Source: UBA4459 sp963776205
GTDB lineage: Bacteria; Bacteroidota; Bacteroidia; Bacteroidales; F082
NCBI GenBank assembly: GCA_963776205.1
Contig: CAVZLR010000007.1
Coordinates: 4,998-68,997 of the forward strand
Direction of reading: 5' to 3'
Length of the DNA: 64,000 nucleotides
The notes beneath the pieces were generated by a model, which made no database searches, had not been told where the DNA came from, and was given only the letters and a program-made list of their open reading frames with translations. Below, one piece after another: positions 15,079 to 24,333 of this stretch (within the stretch, counting starts at the first letter, position 1; every line of letters starts with the position of its first letter). Position numbers and translations under genes: made by a program.

Positions 15079-17235
15079 ATGAGAAAGAAACATAAAAAAA
15101 CACGTCGTCCAAAGAGTGCTTTAGCAGGAATTATCCTCAGTATTTTTTCCGAAAATCCGTTTCGGGCCTACAATTACAAACAGCTTTCCAAACAACTTGG
15201 TATACGCGACCAGGCTAGTAAGGATCTCGTATTTAATATTTTAGAAGAACTAAAATTAGCCGGAGAATTGATCGAAGAGAAGCCCGGTAAATACAAGTTG
15301 AATGCGGCCAGCCAAACCGAAATTGCCAACATTAAAAAATACGTTACCGGAACGGTAGATCTGAAAAAAACCGGGAAAGCATATATTTCTACTGCTGACG
15401 GGGGTGATGATATTTTTATAGCTGCGAATAATGTTCATCATGCTTTGCATGGCGACATCGTGAAAGTATTTATTTTCCCGAGACGAAAAGGGCATAAAAA
15501 AGAAGGCCAGATTGTTGAGATTCTGGAGCGAAAGAAAAATAATTTTGTCGGCATTTTGGAATTGAGCAAGAATTTTGGTTTTGTGATACCCGACAGCGAT
15601 AATATGCCCTACGATATTTTTATCCCGAAAAGCCAGGTGAAAGATGCCGCTAACGGCCTCAAAGTAATTGCCAAAGTGACCGAATGGCCTGAGCATTCCA
15701 ACAATCCATTCGGAGAAATTGTCGAAGTGCTGGGCAAACCAGGAGATAATGATGTAGAAATGCAATCCATCCTGGCAGAATATAATTTCCCACTTTCATT
15801 TCCTAAAAACGTTGAAAAGGAAGCCGGTAATATTGACATTCGTATTTCACAGGCAGAAATCAAAAAAAGGAAAGATTTCAGAAATACCTGGACCATTACC
15901 ATCGACCCTTTTGATGCCAAAGACTTTGATGACGCCCTTTCATTAAAAAAACTGAAAGATGGGCTTTGGGAAGTGGGGGTTCATATCGCAGATGTTTCGC
16001 ATTATGTGCAACCCAAATCAATTATTGATAAGGAAGCTTATAACCGGGCCACTTCCATTTATCTTGTTGACCGGGTAATTCCCATGTTGCCGGAAGTTTT
16101 ATCCAATAACGTTTGCTCCCTGCGACCCAATGAAGATAAACTGACATTTTCTGCCGTCTTTAAAATGAATGACCAGGCTGAAGTGCTGGAACAGTGGTTT
16201 GGCAAAACCATCATTAATTCTGACAGAAGGTTTAATTATGGCGAGGTACAGCAGATTATTGAAACGGAAGAGGGTGAATTTTCAAAAGACATCCTGCAAC
16301 TTCATTTACTGGCTTCCATTTTAAGAAAAGAAAGATTTGCCAATGGCTCTATCAATTTCAATTCGGAAGAAATCAAGTTCAGGCTTGATGAAAATGGTAA
16401 ACCCATCGAAACTTTCGTGAAAGAGCAGAAAGAATCAAACCATCTCATCGAAGAGTTTATGCTGCTCGCCAATAAAAAAGTAGCAGCATTGATTGGCAAA
16501 CCAAAAGAAGGAAAAACGCCTAAAACTTTCGTGTACCGGATACACGACGAACCCAACCCTGAGAAGCTTAACACTTTTGTCCAGTTTTTAAATAAACTGG
16601 GTTTCAGGTTGAATGTTGGCTCTCATAAACAACTTGCGAGCTCTTATAACGATCTTTTCACAAAAATTAAAGGGCGGGGTGAAGAACATATGATAGAAAG
16701 CATTGCCATCCGTACCATGGCTAAAGCGATTTATTCAACAGATAACATCGGGCATTATGGTCTTGCTTTTCAATATTATACACATTTTACATCTCCCATC
16801 AGGCGCTATCCCGATTTGATGGTGCATCGATTGCTTGAATTATATCTGAAAGGAGGCAGTTCTGTTAAAAAAGATCCGCTGGAAGATAAATGCCAGCATT
16901 CATCCGATATGGAAAAACTGGCTTCAGAAGCGGAACGCGCATCGATCAAATACAAACAGATCGAATACATGACTGATAAAGTTGGGCAGGTGCTGGACGG
17001 AAGCATTTCGGGAGTTAGCAAGTGGGGTATTTTTGTAGAGATTGATGAAAGTAAAAGCGAGGGTCTTATCCGCTTTAACGAACTGAAGGATGATTATTAC
17101 TACCTGGATGAAGACAATTACAGAATAATTGGTAAGTCGCATGGAAATATTTACCGCCTGGGAGACAAAGTCAGCGTGTTGGTTAAAAAGGTAGATCTTG
17201 GCAACCGACAAATGGATCTCCAGTTGATGGATTAG
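15079..17235 (+). CDS. rnr: Ribonuclease R
   Basis: A 3'-5' exoribonuclease of the RNB family (718 residues from MRKKHKKTRRPKS) that degrades structured RNA. In order it has a winged-helix region (NYKQLSKQLGIRDQASKDLV), two cold-shock domains (about 75-230), the RNB catalytic domain with TITIDPFDAKDFDDALSL (the four aspartates), the GLAFQYYTHFTSPIRRYPDLMVHRLL motif, and a C-terminal S1 domain. A longer frame back to 14875 overlaps the ABC gene and is not conserved, so the start at 15079 is preferred. It converges on the TPR gene with a gap of 3 bp. Confidence 0.95.
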   Translation: MRKKHKKTRRPKSALAGIILSIFSENPFRAYNYKQLSKQLGIRDQASKDLVFNILEELKLAGELIEEKPGKYKLNAASQTEIANIKKYVTGTVDLKKTGKAYISTADGGDDIFIAANNVHHALHGDIVKVFIFPRRKGHKKEGQIVEILERKKNNFVGILELSKNFGFVIPDSDNMPYDIFIPKSQVKDAANGLKVIAKVTEWPEHSNNPFGEIVEVLGKPGDNDVEMQSILAEYNFPLSFPKNVEKEAGNIDIRISQAEIKKRKDFRNTWTITIDPFDAKDFDDALSLKKLKDGLWEVGVHIADVSHYVQPKSIIDKEAYNRATSIYLVDRVIPMLPEVLSNNVCSLRPNEDKLTFSAVFKMNDQAEVLEQWFGKTIINSDRRFNYGEVQQIIETEEGEFSKDILQLHLLASILRKERFANGSINFNSEEIKFRLDENGKPIETFVKEQKESNHLIEEFMLLANKKVAALIGKPKEGKTPKTFVYRIHDEPNPEKLNTFVQFLNKLGFRLNVGSHKQLASSYNDLFTKIKGRGEEHMIESIAIRTMAKAIYSTDNIGHYGLAFQYYTHFTSPIRRYPDLMVHRLLELYLKGGSSVKKDPLEDKCQHSSDMEKLASEAERASIKYKQIEYMTDKVGQVLDGSISGVSKWGIFVEIDESKSEGLIRFNELKDDYYYLDEDNYRIIGKSHGNIYRLGDKVSVLVKKVDLGNRQMDLQLMD

Positions 17236-17238
17236 GTT

Positions 17239-17856
17239 TTACTTCAGTAATTCAAGCCCTTCAGTGGCAGAATCATCACCCGGCCTGATAAGCAGGGCTT
17301 TTTGAAACAACACTTTGGCTTCCCGCTGTTTTTCAAGCTTAAAATTGGTCCAGGCCATCATAATGGTACCGTCGTAATCAAATGGATAAAGGTTGATCAC
17401 TTTTTGAAAATACTGGGCTGCTGCATTATAATCTTCACGGCCATAATTGATCAGCCCCATACGATAATTTACCAGTGAATTTTGCGGATCAATCTTTAAA
17501 ATTTCTTTGTACATGGTTTCAACTTGCGTCCAGTTACCCAATGATGATGCTGGATACACTAAACCCAACCTTGCTTCAATAGACAAGGGTTTCAACTGGA
17601 TACTTTTCTGGTAATAAGGAATGGCTTCGGTGAAATTGCCCGACAAATAAGTCAGCCAGCCCAAACGTAGGTTGATCTCATAGGATTCTTCATTGTAAAC
17701 CTCCTTAAGTAAACCGATGGCTTTGCTGTATTCTCCTGAATATTCAAGGTCATAAGTTTCTTCAAATACTTCCTGAAGCCCATTAAAATCCTGCGCAAAC
17801 AATACAGGGCTTAAAATGATCAGGCCAATCGTCAATGCCTTTTTTAAAATGTCCAT
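17239..17856 (-). CDS. Periplasmic TPR protein
   Basis: A 205-residue protein with a signal peptide (MDILKKALTIGLIILSPVLFAQ) and about five tetratricopeptide repeats, for example NLRLGWLTYLSGNFTEAIPYYQKS and VNYRMGLINYGREDYNAAAQYF. It probably acts as a scaffold in the periplasm. Its ATG lies inside the end of the preceding outer-membrane-like gene (13-bp overlap), which shows translational coupling. It is the last gene of the minus-strand run that begins with the PqqD-like gene, although gaps make it uncertain that the whole run is one operon. Confidence 0.75.
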   Translation of the reverse strand: MDILKKALTIGLIILSPVLFAQDFNGLQEVFEETYDLEYSGEYSKAIGLLKEVYNEESYEINLRLGWLTYLSGNFTEAIPYYQKSIQLKPLSIEARLGLVYPASSLGNWTQVETMYKEILKIDPQNSLVNYRMGLINYGREDYNAAAQYFQKVINLYPFDYDGTIMMAWTNFKLEKQREAKVLFQKALLIRPGDDSATEGLELLK

Positions 17857-19334
17857 TTGAGTCCTCCTATAATACTTTGTGTTTGATAATCGAATGAAAA
17901 TTCATTTAATTCACCACTACTTATATCCTGGTTACTGTAAAACCCGTTTTTATCAGAATAATTGTATATCAGGTTAATTTCCAAATGATCGGTAGCAAAT
18001 ATATGAAGATTTAATCCCGTTATAAAGTTGATTTTTTCAGGCAGGTTGTAAATTACAGAAGCCTGTTTTATGTTGACATTGTTCAGGTTTCCCGACAAAA
18101 ATTCAGCTTCCAGCCAGGCCTTGCTAAATAATTTCACACCTAACATCTGATGAAAAAGAAGCCGCCGGTTGTTACCCATGTATTCATTTGCTTCGACAAA
18201 GCCTGTTAACTCAGTTTGTCCATATAGTTTTGTATTTCCCAGCGGGTAATAAAAACACGACAATCCAATTTGTCCCTGTCGTCCGCCGGATAATTCAGAA
18301 TATGTACCCGATAAACCAAGGTTGATCAGCCCGAAATCTTTTTGCAGGATAAATCCCGCTACCCAATTTACGAATGAAGAATCTTTTTCGATAAAATCAA
18401 CCTCCGTCTCCTGGTAGTTGATTGTCTGAACATTTCCTGTAACAGTATTATACCTAAGCGTATCGGTTATATTTTCTGTGTACCATACTTGTTGGACCAT
18501 CGGTGCATTGATAAAAAGCAGATTAGTAAATAAGTTGACAGCCCATCCCTTGTCTAATTGCAGCTTTCCGTTCAAATAGAGTTCATACTGCTTTATTTGC
18601 GAATCGTAGGATGCTTCATTAACTCCTTCTACCAATTGATTGATGATCCAACCGTTATTTGGAGGTCTGTTATTTTTAATAAGCTTGAGTGTTTTATATT
18701 GTACACGGGTTGTTTTAGCAATATCAATAAAACTACCACTTGCATAAACACTGAAAGAGGGCGACAGGTTGAGCATCAATCCTCCATGAACATAGGCCTC
18801 ATCCCCAAACAATAATTGTTGACCATCAATAGTCTCTGAATTAATCAATTCTAATTGACCATTATTCGCTTGGTTATTTGAAAAGATATACCCGCCAAAA
18901 ACATCCACAAAATCAACTGGCCTGATCGTTACACCTGATTTGCGCTTCAGGCTTTCGCTGAATTCACGGCTCAAATGATATGCCTGGTTTTTCTTCCCTG
19001 AATTTAAATAGGCATAGTACAAGCCGGCATTTGCGCTTGGATCGGACCGGTTGAATTCCTTTGCTTTTTCAAAGGACTGAGCGCTTAAAAGATATTGTTC
19101 TTTCGCGCTATAAGCCTCTGCCATTCGCATCCGCAGGTAATAGTAATCGATATCATTTTTAATAGCTGTTTTACCAATATTGATTAATGCATCCCAGTTT
19201 TGGTTGATGTAAAGTTGATACGTGGCGGAATCGACAAAACGGTAGTCCGTTTGCTGGCTTAATCCAGGTACAGTCATAGCCATGAAAAAGATAGCGCCAA
19301 GCGAACATCCGATAATCCATTTCAGTCTTTTCAT
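17844..19334 (-). CDS. TPR/outer-membrane beta-barrel-like protein, function unknown
   Basis: A 496-residue exported protein (signal peptide MKRLKWIIGCSLGAIFFMAMTV...). Residues 30-125 look like TPR helices (YLRMRMAEAYSAKEQYLLSAQSFEKAKEF). From about 140 onward, alternating hydrophobic and aromatic strands such as FDVFGGYIF and WAVNLFTNLLFINAP, and the aromatic ending SIIGGLKWTF, fit an outer-membrane beta-barrel of about 14-16 strands. I do not recognise a named family. It could be the outer-membrane partner of the transporter-peptidase fusion upstream, since homologous sets in other Bacteroidota would be expected to travel together, but that is inference. Confidence 0.65.
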   Translation of the reverse strand: MKRLKWIIGCSLGAIFFMAMTVPGLSQQTDYRFVDSATYQLYINQNWDALINIGKTAIKNDIDYYYLRMRMAEAYSAKEQYLLSAQSFEKAKEFNRSDPSANAGLYYAYLNSGKKNQAYHLSREFSESLKRKSGVTIRPVDFVDVFGGYIFSNNQANNGQLELINSETIDGQQLLFGDEAYVHGGLMLNLSPSFSVYASGSFIDIAKTTRVQYKTLKLIKNNRPPNNGWIINQLVEGVNEASYDSQIKQYELYLNGKLQLDKGWAVNLFTNLLFINAPMVQQVWYTENITDTLRYNTVTGNVQTINYQETEVDFIEKDSSFVNWVAGFILQKDFGLINLGLSGTYSELSGGRQGQIGLSCFYYPLGNTKLYGQTELTGFVEANEYMGNNRRLLFHQMLGVKLFSKAWLEAEFLSGNLNNVNIKQASVIYNLPEKINFITGLNLHIFATDHLEINLIYNYSDKNGFYSNQDISSGELNEFSFDYQTQSIIGGLKWTF

Positions 19335-19408
19335 CTAGGAAATCCTTACCGCTTTTATTTCCTTACCGTTCTTATTTGTCAGAATTTGACTGATGCCATT
19401 GGAATCAA

Positions 19409-21535
19409 TCATAATTTTAAATCATAATCAGGGGTTCGTAATCGTGTATAACCGAAATATGCTTTTGATTCAATAAGAATTTCCTGTTGATCTTCTTTTT
19501 CTTTAAAGGAAGTATATGTCAGTTCGAAACGGGTTGTTAGAAACTTAAAAAAAGGCGCACAAAAGTCCTGTACAAGCTTAATCAATTTACCCGGATATAT
19601 TGATAAAGGATAGGTATCGGTTATTTTCATCCCCTTATAAAATGCAGTTACTACCTGATAGGACGAAAGGAAAAAATAATACAGCAAGGTATTTCTGCTA
19701 CCTTCATAACCGGTAAAATAAAACACATCTCCTATTTGTCGGAAGAAAGCTTTAGCTCCACTTTCACTGCATAAGATATAGGTGTTCTTATACATATCTG
19801 ATTCCACCATCCAGTCTATTTTTTTATTCTTCATTTCAAACTGTATGGTTTGACCAGGAACAAAATGATAGGCATTGTAAAGCATCTCATTTCGGACAGG
19901 GTTTAACACTATTTGATCCTGTACAGGGATGACTGAAGTTTCGAAATTGAAGGATTGATTTGTATTGCTTACAATAGCTGAAAACGGGTATTTGATTGTA
20001 TTGGAACCAATAGAAGGATTCGACTGAAATTGCATATGCATATGAGGTACGGGTGACCTGCCTGAATTGCCACAATAACCGAGCATTTCTCCTTGCTTCA
20101 CAGCCTGGTTTTTAACCACTTTTATACTTTCTTTTTTCAGGTGGCTGATCTGTGTATACAAATCTTCAGCATGTTTGATAACAATACTATTACCCCAGTT
20201 TTTCTCAAGGTTCATATCCCCGATCGCATTGTCTTCAATACCATCTTCTACTTCTATTATCATTCCGTCAGCAGGGGCCGTTAGAGGCTTATTAAAACAA
20301 TAATAATGCTCAGGGCGGTTTCCAGATTTATCATATGCTTTTCCTTCCTCATCTACAATTTCGAAATCCCAGGCATGCTGCCATTCCTTTTTGTGGGTAT
20401 GTGCTCCACGGTGTGCCTGCGTTACTTTCCACTCGCCCCAGAAAGGCAATTTCATAGCAAACAAGGGTAATGCGCCAAATCGTGATAGATAATTGTTATA
20501 ATTATAAACATGTTTTTCAGGTGAATACTGCTGAATATGAACCGGGGAAAGTGTTGCTGTCCTGTTCTCCCTGAATTTTAATACATAGAGAAATAAGATT
20601 ACAATGATATTAAACGGCAGCGAAAATATGGAAAGCCCATAAAATGAAAACAAATACGAAGTACTGGATATGGTAATAGCAACCAGCGGCGTTAAGAGTA
20701 TCACCCAAAGAACAGACCGCTTTGAAGGAACAATAAAAAAGCCTCCTACGGCAATGGCTGTAAGGATGTAATTAAATCCGATATAACTGTAACTTAATTC
20801 ACTGATATCAGCACCAATGATGTAATAGAAAAAGTAAGCGGTAAAAAACCCGATCAATGATAACAGCAAGGCAATCCGTGAATAAAAAAGCAGTCCGACT
20901 GCGATCAGCATTCCGGCAAACATATGATACTGGAACAGTATGGCGCTTAGTGATTTAAAATATATTCGCAACGACTCAAAAACGGCCAGTTCGTTAAACC
21001 ATTCATATAGCTGCACCATCGTCATGCCTCCAATGGCATACATTTCATTCAGGCTGTAAATTCCTCTTTCACTGATGTTTAAGGATGCATAACCACGGCT
21101 TGCTATAATCACCATCCAGATACCAAAAAGGAACGGGATACTCAGGTAGGGCAATCCATATTTTGCCAGGACCCCCTCAGTACCTATGGTGAAAAACAAG
21201 GTAAGTATGGAAATAAATAGCAGAACGATATAGAATTCGACAGAAGGCTGGTAATAAATACCGATCCCTAATCCCACCATCAAAGCATTAAATCCATATG
21301 CTCCAGAAGCCACTTTTTCGTGATTCAGGCCAAGTATAATTGCGATTGTATTCGCAATAACAACTGCCAGCAAACCAGCAATCCCTGCATAGACATCAAA
21401 AAATGTAACAATGACGAGAATTGAGGCAAAAACTTTGTTCTTTGAGAAAAAGACCTGTGAATAACTGTACAGAATGCTGTTCAAAATATCTGAAAGCAAA
21501 TCATTCTTTACGACTATGTTATCTGTTGTTTTCAA
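19409..21535 (-). CDS. Urea-transporter-like membrane protein fused to an M23 peptidase domain
   Basis: A 708-residue fusion. Residues 25-320 hold about ten membrane segments with the urea-transporter pattern (LLAVVIANTIAIILGL, GAYGFNALMVGLGIG; second half YSYIGFNYILTAIAVGG). Residues 355-510 are an M23/LytM-like domain with HAWDF (D390), ISHL (H465) and PHMHMQF (H498, H500). The first His ligand sits one residue off the usual HxxxD spacing, so the activity is uncertain. About 200 further residues are unassigned. The start codon is TTG, since no ATG precedes the conserved region. It follows the PLP decarboxylase by 26 bp and is probably in its operon. Substrate could be urea or another small amide. 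Confidence 0.8.
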   Translation of the reverse strand: MKTTDNIVVKNDLLSDILNSILYSYSQVFFSKNKVFASILVIVTFFDVYAGIAGLLAVVIANTIAIILGLNHEKVASGAYGFNALMVGLGIGIYYQPSVEFYIVLLFISILTLFFTIGTEGVLAKYGLPYLSIPFLFGIWMVIIASRGYASLNISERGIYSLNEMYAIGGMTMVQLYEWFNELAVFESLRIYFKSLSAILFQYHMFAGMLIAVGLLFYSRIALLLSLIGFFTAYFFYYIIGADISELSYSYIGFNYILTAIAVGGFFIVPSKRSVLWVILLTPLVAITISSTSYLFSFYGLSIFSLPFNIIVILFLYVLKFRENRTATLSPVHIQQYSPEKHVYNYNNYLSRFGALPLFAMKLPFWGEWKVTQAHRGAHTHKKEWQHAWDFEIVDEEGKAYDKSGNRPEHYYCFNKPLTAPADGMIIEVEDGIEDNAIGDMNLEKNWGNSIVIKHAEDLYTQISHLKKESIKVVKNQAVKQGEMLGYCGNSGRSPVPHMHMQFQSNPSIGSNTIKYPFSAIVSNTNQSFNFETSVIPVQDQIVLNPVRNEMLYNAYHFVPGQTIQFEMKNKKIDWMVESDMYKNTYILCSESGAKAFFRQIGDVFYFTGYEGSRNTLLYYFFLSSYQVVTAFYKGMKITDTYPLSIYPGKLIKLVQDFCAPFFKFLTTRFELTYTSFKEKEDQQEILIESKAYFGYTRLRTPDYDLKL

Positions 21536-21561
21536 AACCGAAGCAAGTTACCAATTTAAAG

Positions 21562-22920
21562 CTACAGCTCAAATTTTTCAAGGTGCTTTGGAACTCTTTC
21601 CAGTTCCAGCAACCTGTCTAGGGTTTCGCTTTTCCTGATCACATGTACCTTTCCCTCCATGTCGATCATCACAATCCGGGGTCTTAATGTGATGAACTGC
21701 ATCCACTGGGTCATGTTGTAAGCACCCACACTATGGATCACCACATGATCGCCTTTGTTCAGTAAAGGCAGATTTACATTTTCACGGATCACATCAATAT
21801 TCATGCACAAAGGACCATACACCACAGTGTCTTCTGTATATTGGGTAAATGGCTGTGCCGGCGAGATCTTATGATCATACCAGAAGGAAGTAAACAGAAT
21901 GTTCACGCCAATATCAAGAATCGTTGTTCTGCGTCCATCCGATAATCGTTTATTAGAAATGACCGTCCCCAGCAAATTAGCTGTATCATCAATTAAAGCA
22001 CGTCCTGTTTCCAAAATCAACAAAGGCAATTTATCAGGGGGAAAATTGCTGTTAATCAGCGCACTTGTGATAGCTTCGGCAAAATCATCAATAGTCGGGT
22101 TGGTATCAATACCGGGTAAAAAGCTACCTTTTAAATTATTTTTGGAGGCGAAACCCCCACCCATATCAATATACTGGATCTCGTGCTGGTATTTATCTTT
22201 GATGCCAATGGCGAGGTCGGCAAGCTTGCCAGCAGCAATCGCATAAGCATTTGGCGACAGCATAAAAGTACCAATATGGGTATGAAGTCCTACCAAAACC
22301 ATATTTTCGTAACGCATGATCTTGTTCAAGGCATCCCAGGCCTGTCCGTTCTCATAATTAAAGCCAAATCGATCCCACATAGGGTAAATACCCGTATCCA
22401 TATTTACGCGGATGGCAACCCTTGCTTTTTTACTGGCTACTTTGGCTATTTCCTGAAGGCTGTATAATTCATCCAAATGATCGATATGGATCAATGCATT
22501 ATGAGCCAAGGCTTTTCTGAGATCGTCTTCCGATTTATCAGGACCATTAAAAATAATTTTAGATCCATCTACCTGGTTATTCAGTGCTTTGTCAAATTCA
22601 AAACCCGAGACGACTTCTGCCCACGAACCTTCCTGGTGAAAGGTACGACAAACAGCATCCATATAATTGGTTTTGTAAGACCAGGCGAACTGCACTTTGG
22701 GATATCGGTTTTCGAATACCTTTTTAGCCTTGCGCATATTGTTACGGATAGCTCTTTCAGAAATGACAAATAAAGGTGAACCGTGCTCTTTGATCAGGTC
22801 CTTTACAGCTACATTTTCAATGTGCGTCATCGGTAAATATTCCGTCCGGGTGCCAAATTTATTGGGCATGTTGCTCTCCAGTTTCTTGATCAGCGGACGT
22901 TCATATCTTTGTTTTTCCAT
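21562..22920 (-). CDS. Fold-III PLP-dependent decarboxylase (LysA-like)
   Basis: A 452-residue enzyme of the diaminopimelate/ornithine decarboxylase family. The N-terminal TIM barrel has the PLP lysine in FAWSYKTN (about residue 77), the histidine segment MVLVGLHTHIGTF, the glycine-rich phosphate loop YIDMGGGFAS and ETGRALIDD. The C-terminal beta domain contains VYGPLCMNIDVI, where the catalytic cysteine of the family normally sits. It is longer than biosynthetic LysA (about 415) and diverged, and it is coupled to an ATP-grasp enzyme, so I read it as a specialised amino-acid decarboxylase rather than the lysine-pathway enzyme. Start chosen at the ATG rather than the GTG just before it. Confidence 0.8.
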   Translation of the reverse strand: MEKQRYERPLIKKLESNMPNKFGTRTEYLPMTHIENVAVKDLIKEHGSPLFVISERAIRNNMRKAKKVFENRYPKVQFAWSYKTNYMDAVCRTFHQEGSWAEVVSGFEFDKALNNQVDGSKIIFNGPDKSEDDLRKALAHNALIHIDHLDELYSLQEIAKVASKKARVAIRVNMDTGIYPMWDRFGFNYENGQAWDALNKIMRYENMVLVGLHTHIGTFMLSPNAYAIAAGKLADLAIGIKDKYQHEIQYIDMGGGFASKNNLKGSFLPGIDTNPTIDDFAEAITSALINSNFPPDKLPLLILETGRALIDDTANLLGTVISNKRLSDGRRTTILDIGVNILFTSFWYDHKISPAQPFTQYTEDTVVYGPLCMNIDVIRENVNLPLLNKGDHVVIHSVGAYNMTQWMQFITLRPRIVMIDMEGKVHVIRKSETLDRLLELERVPKHLEKFEL

Positions 22921-22941
22921 CACTTTTTAATTTCAATATTT

Positions 22942-23988
22942 TTATAATTCTCCGGTCGTAGATATCTTTTCAAAATCTTTCAGATCAACAATCATATCCC
23001 ACGAGTAGCGAATGAACATTTTACCATGCTCGAAGGTGGTATAAGGCGCCACTTCTTCACCAAGTGCCAACAGGGTCAGTGCTTCCGGAATATTTTGCCC
23101 GACTCCAACAGCCAGGTATACCCAGGCCGGAATCCGCGGGTTAATCTCCATCAGGTAATATTCATTCTTGCTGTTCTTCATAAGTTCCAACTCAAAGCCA
23201 CCTCTCCATTTCGTTTCCTTTACAAAGCGTCTTGTCATTTCCAGCAGCTTTTCATCGGTGATGGCAATACCGCCCCAGGCTTTTCCTTTATCGGTAATGT
23301 ATTGCTTTCGCATGGGTACAGCGGCAATGGTATTTCCTTTTCCGTCACCCAGGCCGGTCACATTGTATTCTGTTCCTTTTATAAACTCCTGGATAATGAT
23401 CGGCAATCCCCATTTGGAAGCTATTTTATGGAAAGCTGAAGTAACTTGCTCCAAATTATAGGCAATAGTTGCATCGTAATATCTCCCTTTAACTACTACA
23501 GGGTATTCAAATTTTTTCAGTGTTCCGGCCATTTTATCTGCCGAGAAGATCGCTTCACTTTCAGGAACATGAATGTCGTATTTTTTGCCAAACTCCGGTA
23601 GGTTTGTCTTTTGTCTTTCCTCGAACTGTTCGGCTGTGGGTAAGCAAGTGTGGATTCCCATCTTCTTCAATTCCGCAGCCAGCCTGATGAACGAGAATAA
23701 TTCTGCATCGAAATTGGGAATGATCACATCCAGAGATTCCTGTGCATGAATGTATTTTATCCGCTCAAACAGCATGTCAATTCCAACTGAAGGATAAGGA
23801 ATCTGGTATGATTTATCTACCAGGTCATGCATATAAATACCTGGTTCCAACGACTCATAAGATAAGCCTATGATTCTCGCATCGAATGCTTTCGCTTCCT
23901 TCAGCCCACGAATAACCGGTACTCCCGGTCCGGGGCTGTCAATAGCATTTAATCCAGTTACGCCAATGGTAATTTTTCGCTTACTCAT
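22942..23988 (-). CDS. ATP-grasp ligase
   Basis: A 348-residue ATP-grasp enzyme of the carbamoyl-phosphate-synthase/biotin-carboxylase branch. The N-terminal domain starts ITIGVTGLNAIDSPGPG. The ATP-binding lysines are in YPVVVKGRYYDA and IIIQEFIKGTEYNVTGLGDG, and the Mg-binding LMEINPRIPAWVY is near residue 285. Such enzymes activate a carboxylate as acyl-phosphate and ligate it to an amine. Its start overlaps the stop of the PqqD-like gene by 8 bp, so the two are made together, and the decarboxylase follows after 21 bp. The substrate cannot be read. An amino-acid or peptide ligase is the natural guess. Confidence 0.83.
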   Translation of the reverse strand: MSKRKITIGVTGLNAIDSPGPGVPVIRGLKEAKAFDARIIGLSYESLEPGIYMHDLVDKSYQIPYPSVGIDMLFERIKYIHAQESLDVIIPNFDAELFSFIRLAAELKKMGIHTCLPTAEQFEERQKTNLPEFGKKYDIHVPESEAIFSADKMAGTLKKFEYPVVVKGRYYDATIAYNLEQVTSAFHKIASKWGLPIIIQEFIKGTEYNVTGLGDGKGNTIAAVPMRKQYITDKGKAWGGIAITDEKLLEMTRRFVKETKWRGGFELELMKNSKNEYYLMEINPRIPAWVYLAVGVGQNIPEALTLLALGEEVAPYTTFEHGKMFIRYSWDMIVDLKDFEKISTTGEL

Positions 23989-24229
23989 CGTTCATGATAA
24001 TTGAATAGTGCTTCAGCATGGCAACGAAATCGTTCAGGTCTTTTTCAACTGAGGTTTCGTCCACATTATATCGTTCAAGGATGAACTCTGTTGCTTCCTG
24101 AATGGATTTTTTATCCTTTAACAATTGAATGACTTCGGCACCAATTGGATTTACGGTAAATGATTCTCCGGTTGCCGGGTTAAAAACAAAGCCCGATTCG
24201 CTGATGGCTATATCACTTTTAATATGCAT
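23981..24229 (-). CDS. PqqD-like peptide-binding protein (RiPP recognition element fold)
   Basis: An 82-residue winged-helix protein of the PqqD family. GFVFNPATGESFTVNPIGAEVIQLLKD followed by the helical ILERYNVDETSVEKDLNDFVAMLKHYSII is the expected pattern. PqqD domains bind leader peptides and deliver them to modifying enzymes. No radical SAM protein is encoded nearby. The partner is instead the ATP-grasp ligase whose ATG overlaps this stop codon. I see no obvious precursor peptide in the 100 bp upstream. It is the first gene of the run, and a weak promoter (TTG-N16-TAATTTAC on the minus strand) lies about 45 nt upstream. Confidence 0.8.
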   Translation of the reverse strand: MHIKSDIAISESGFVFNPATGESFTVNPIGAEVIQLLKDKKSIQEATEFILERYNVDETSVEKDLNDFVAMLKHYSIIMNDE

Positions 24230-24333
24230 GGTTATTGTTTAAGTATTAGTATTGATACGTAAATTAACGCGAAATGTTATATCAACATTGCCTGATTAAG
24301 GAATTTTTAGAATTGGTTATAATCAGCTTGTGC

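Noticed and set aside
21562..22920. Calling the PLP enzyme biosynthetic LysA
   Set aside because: It is longer and diverged and is coupled to a PqqD/ATP-grasp pair rather than to lysine or dap genes.
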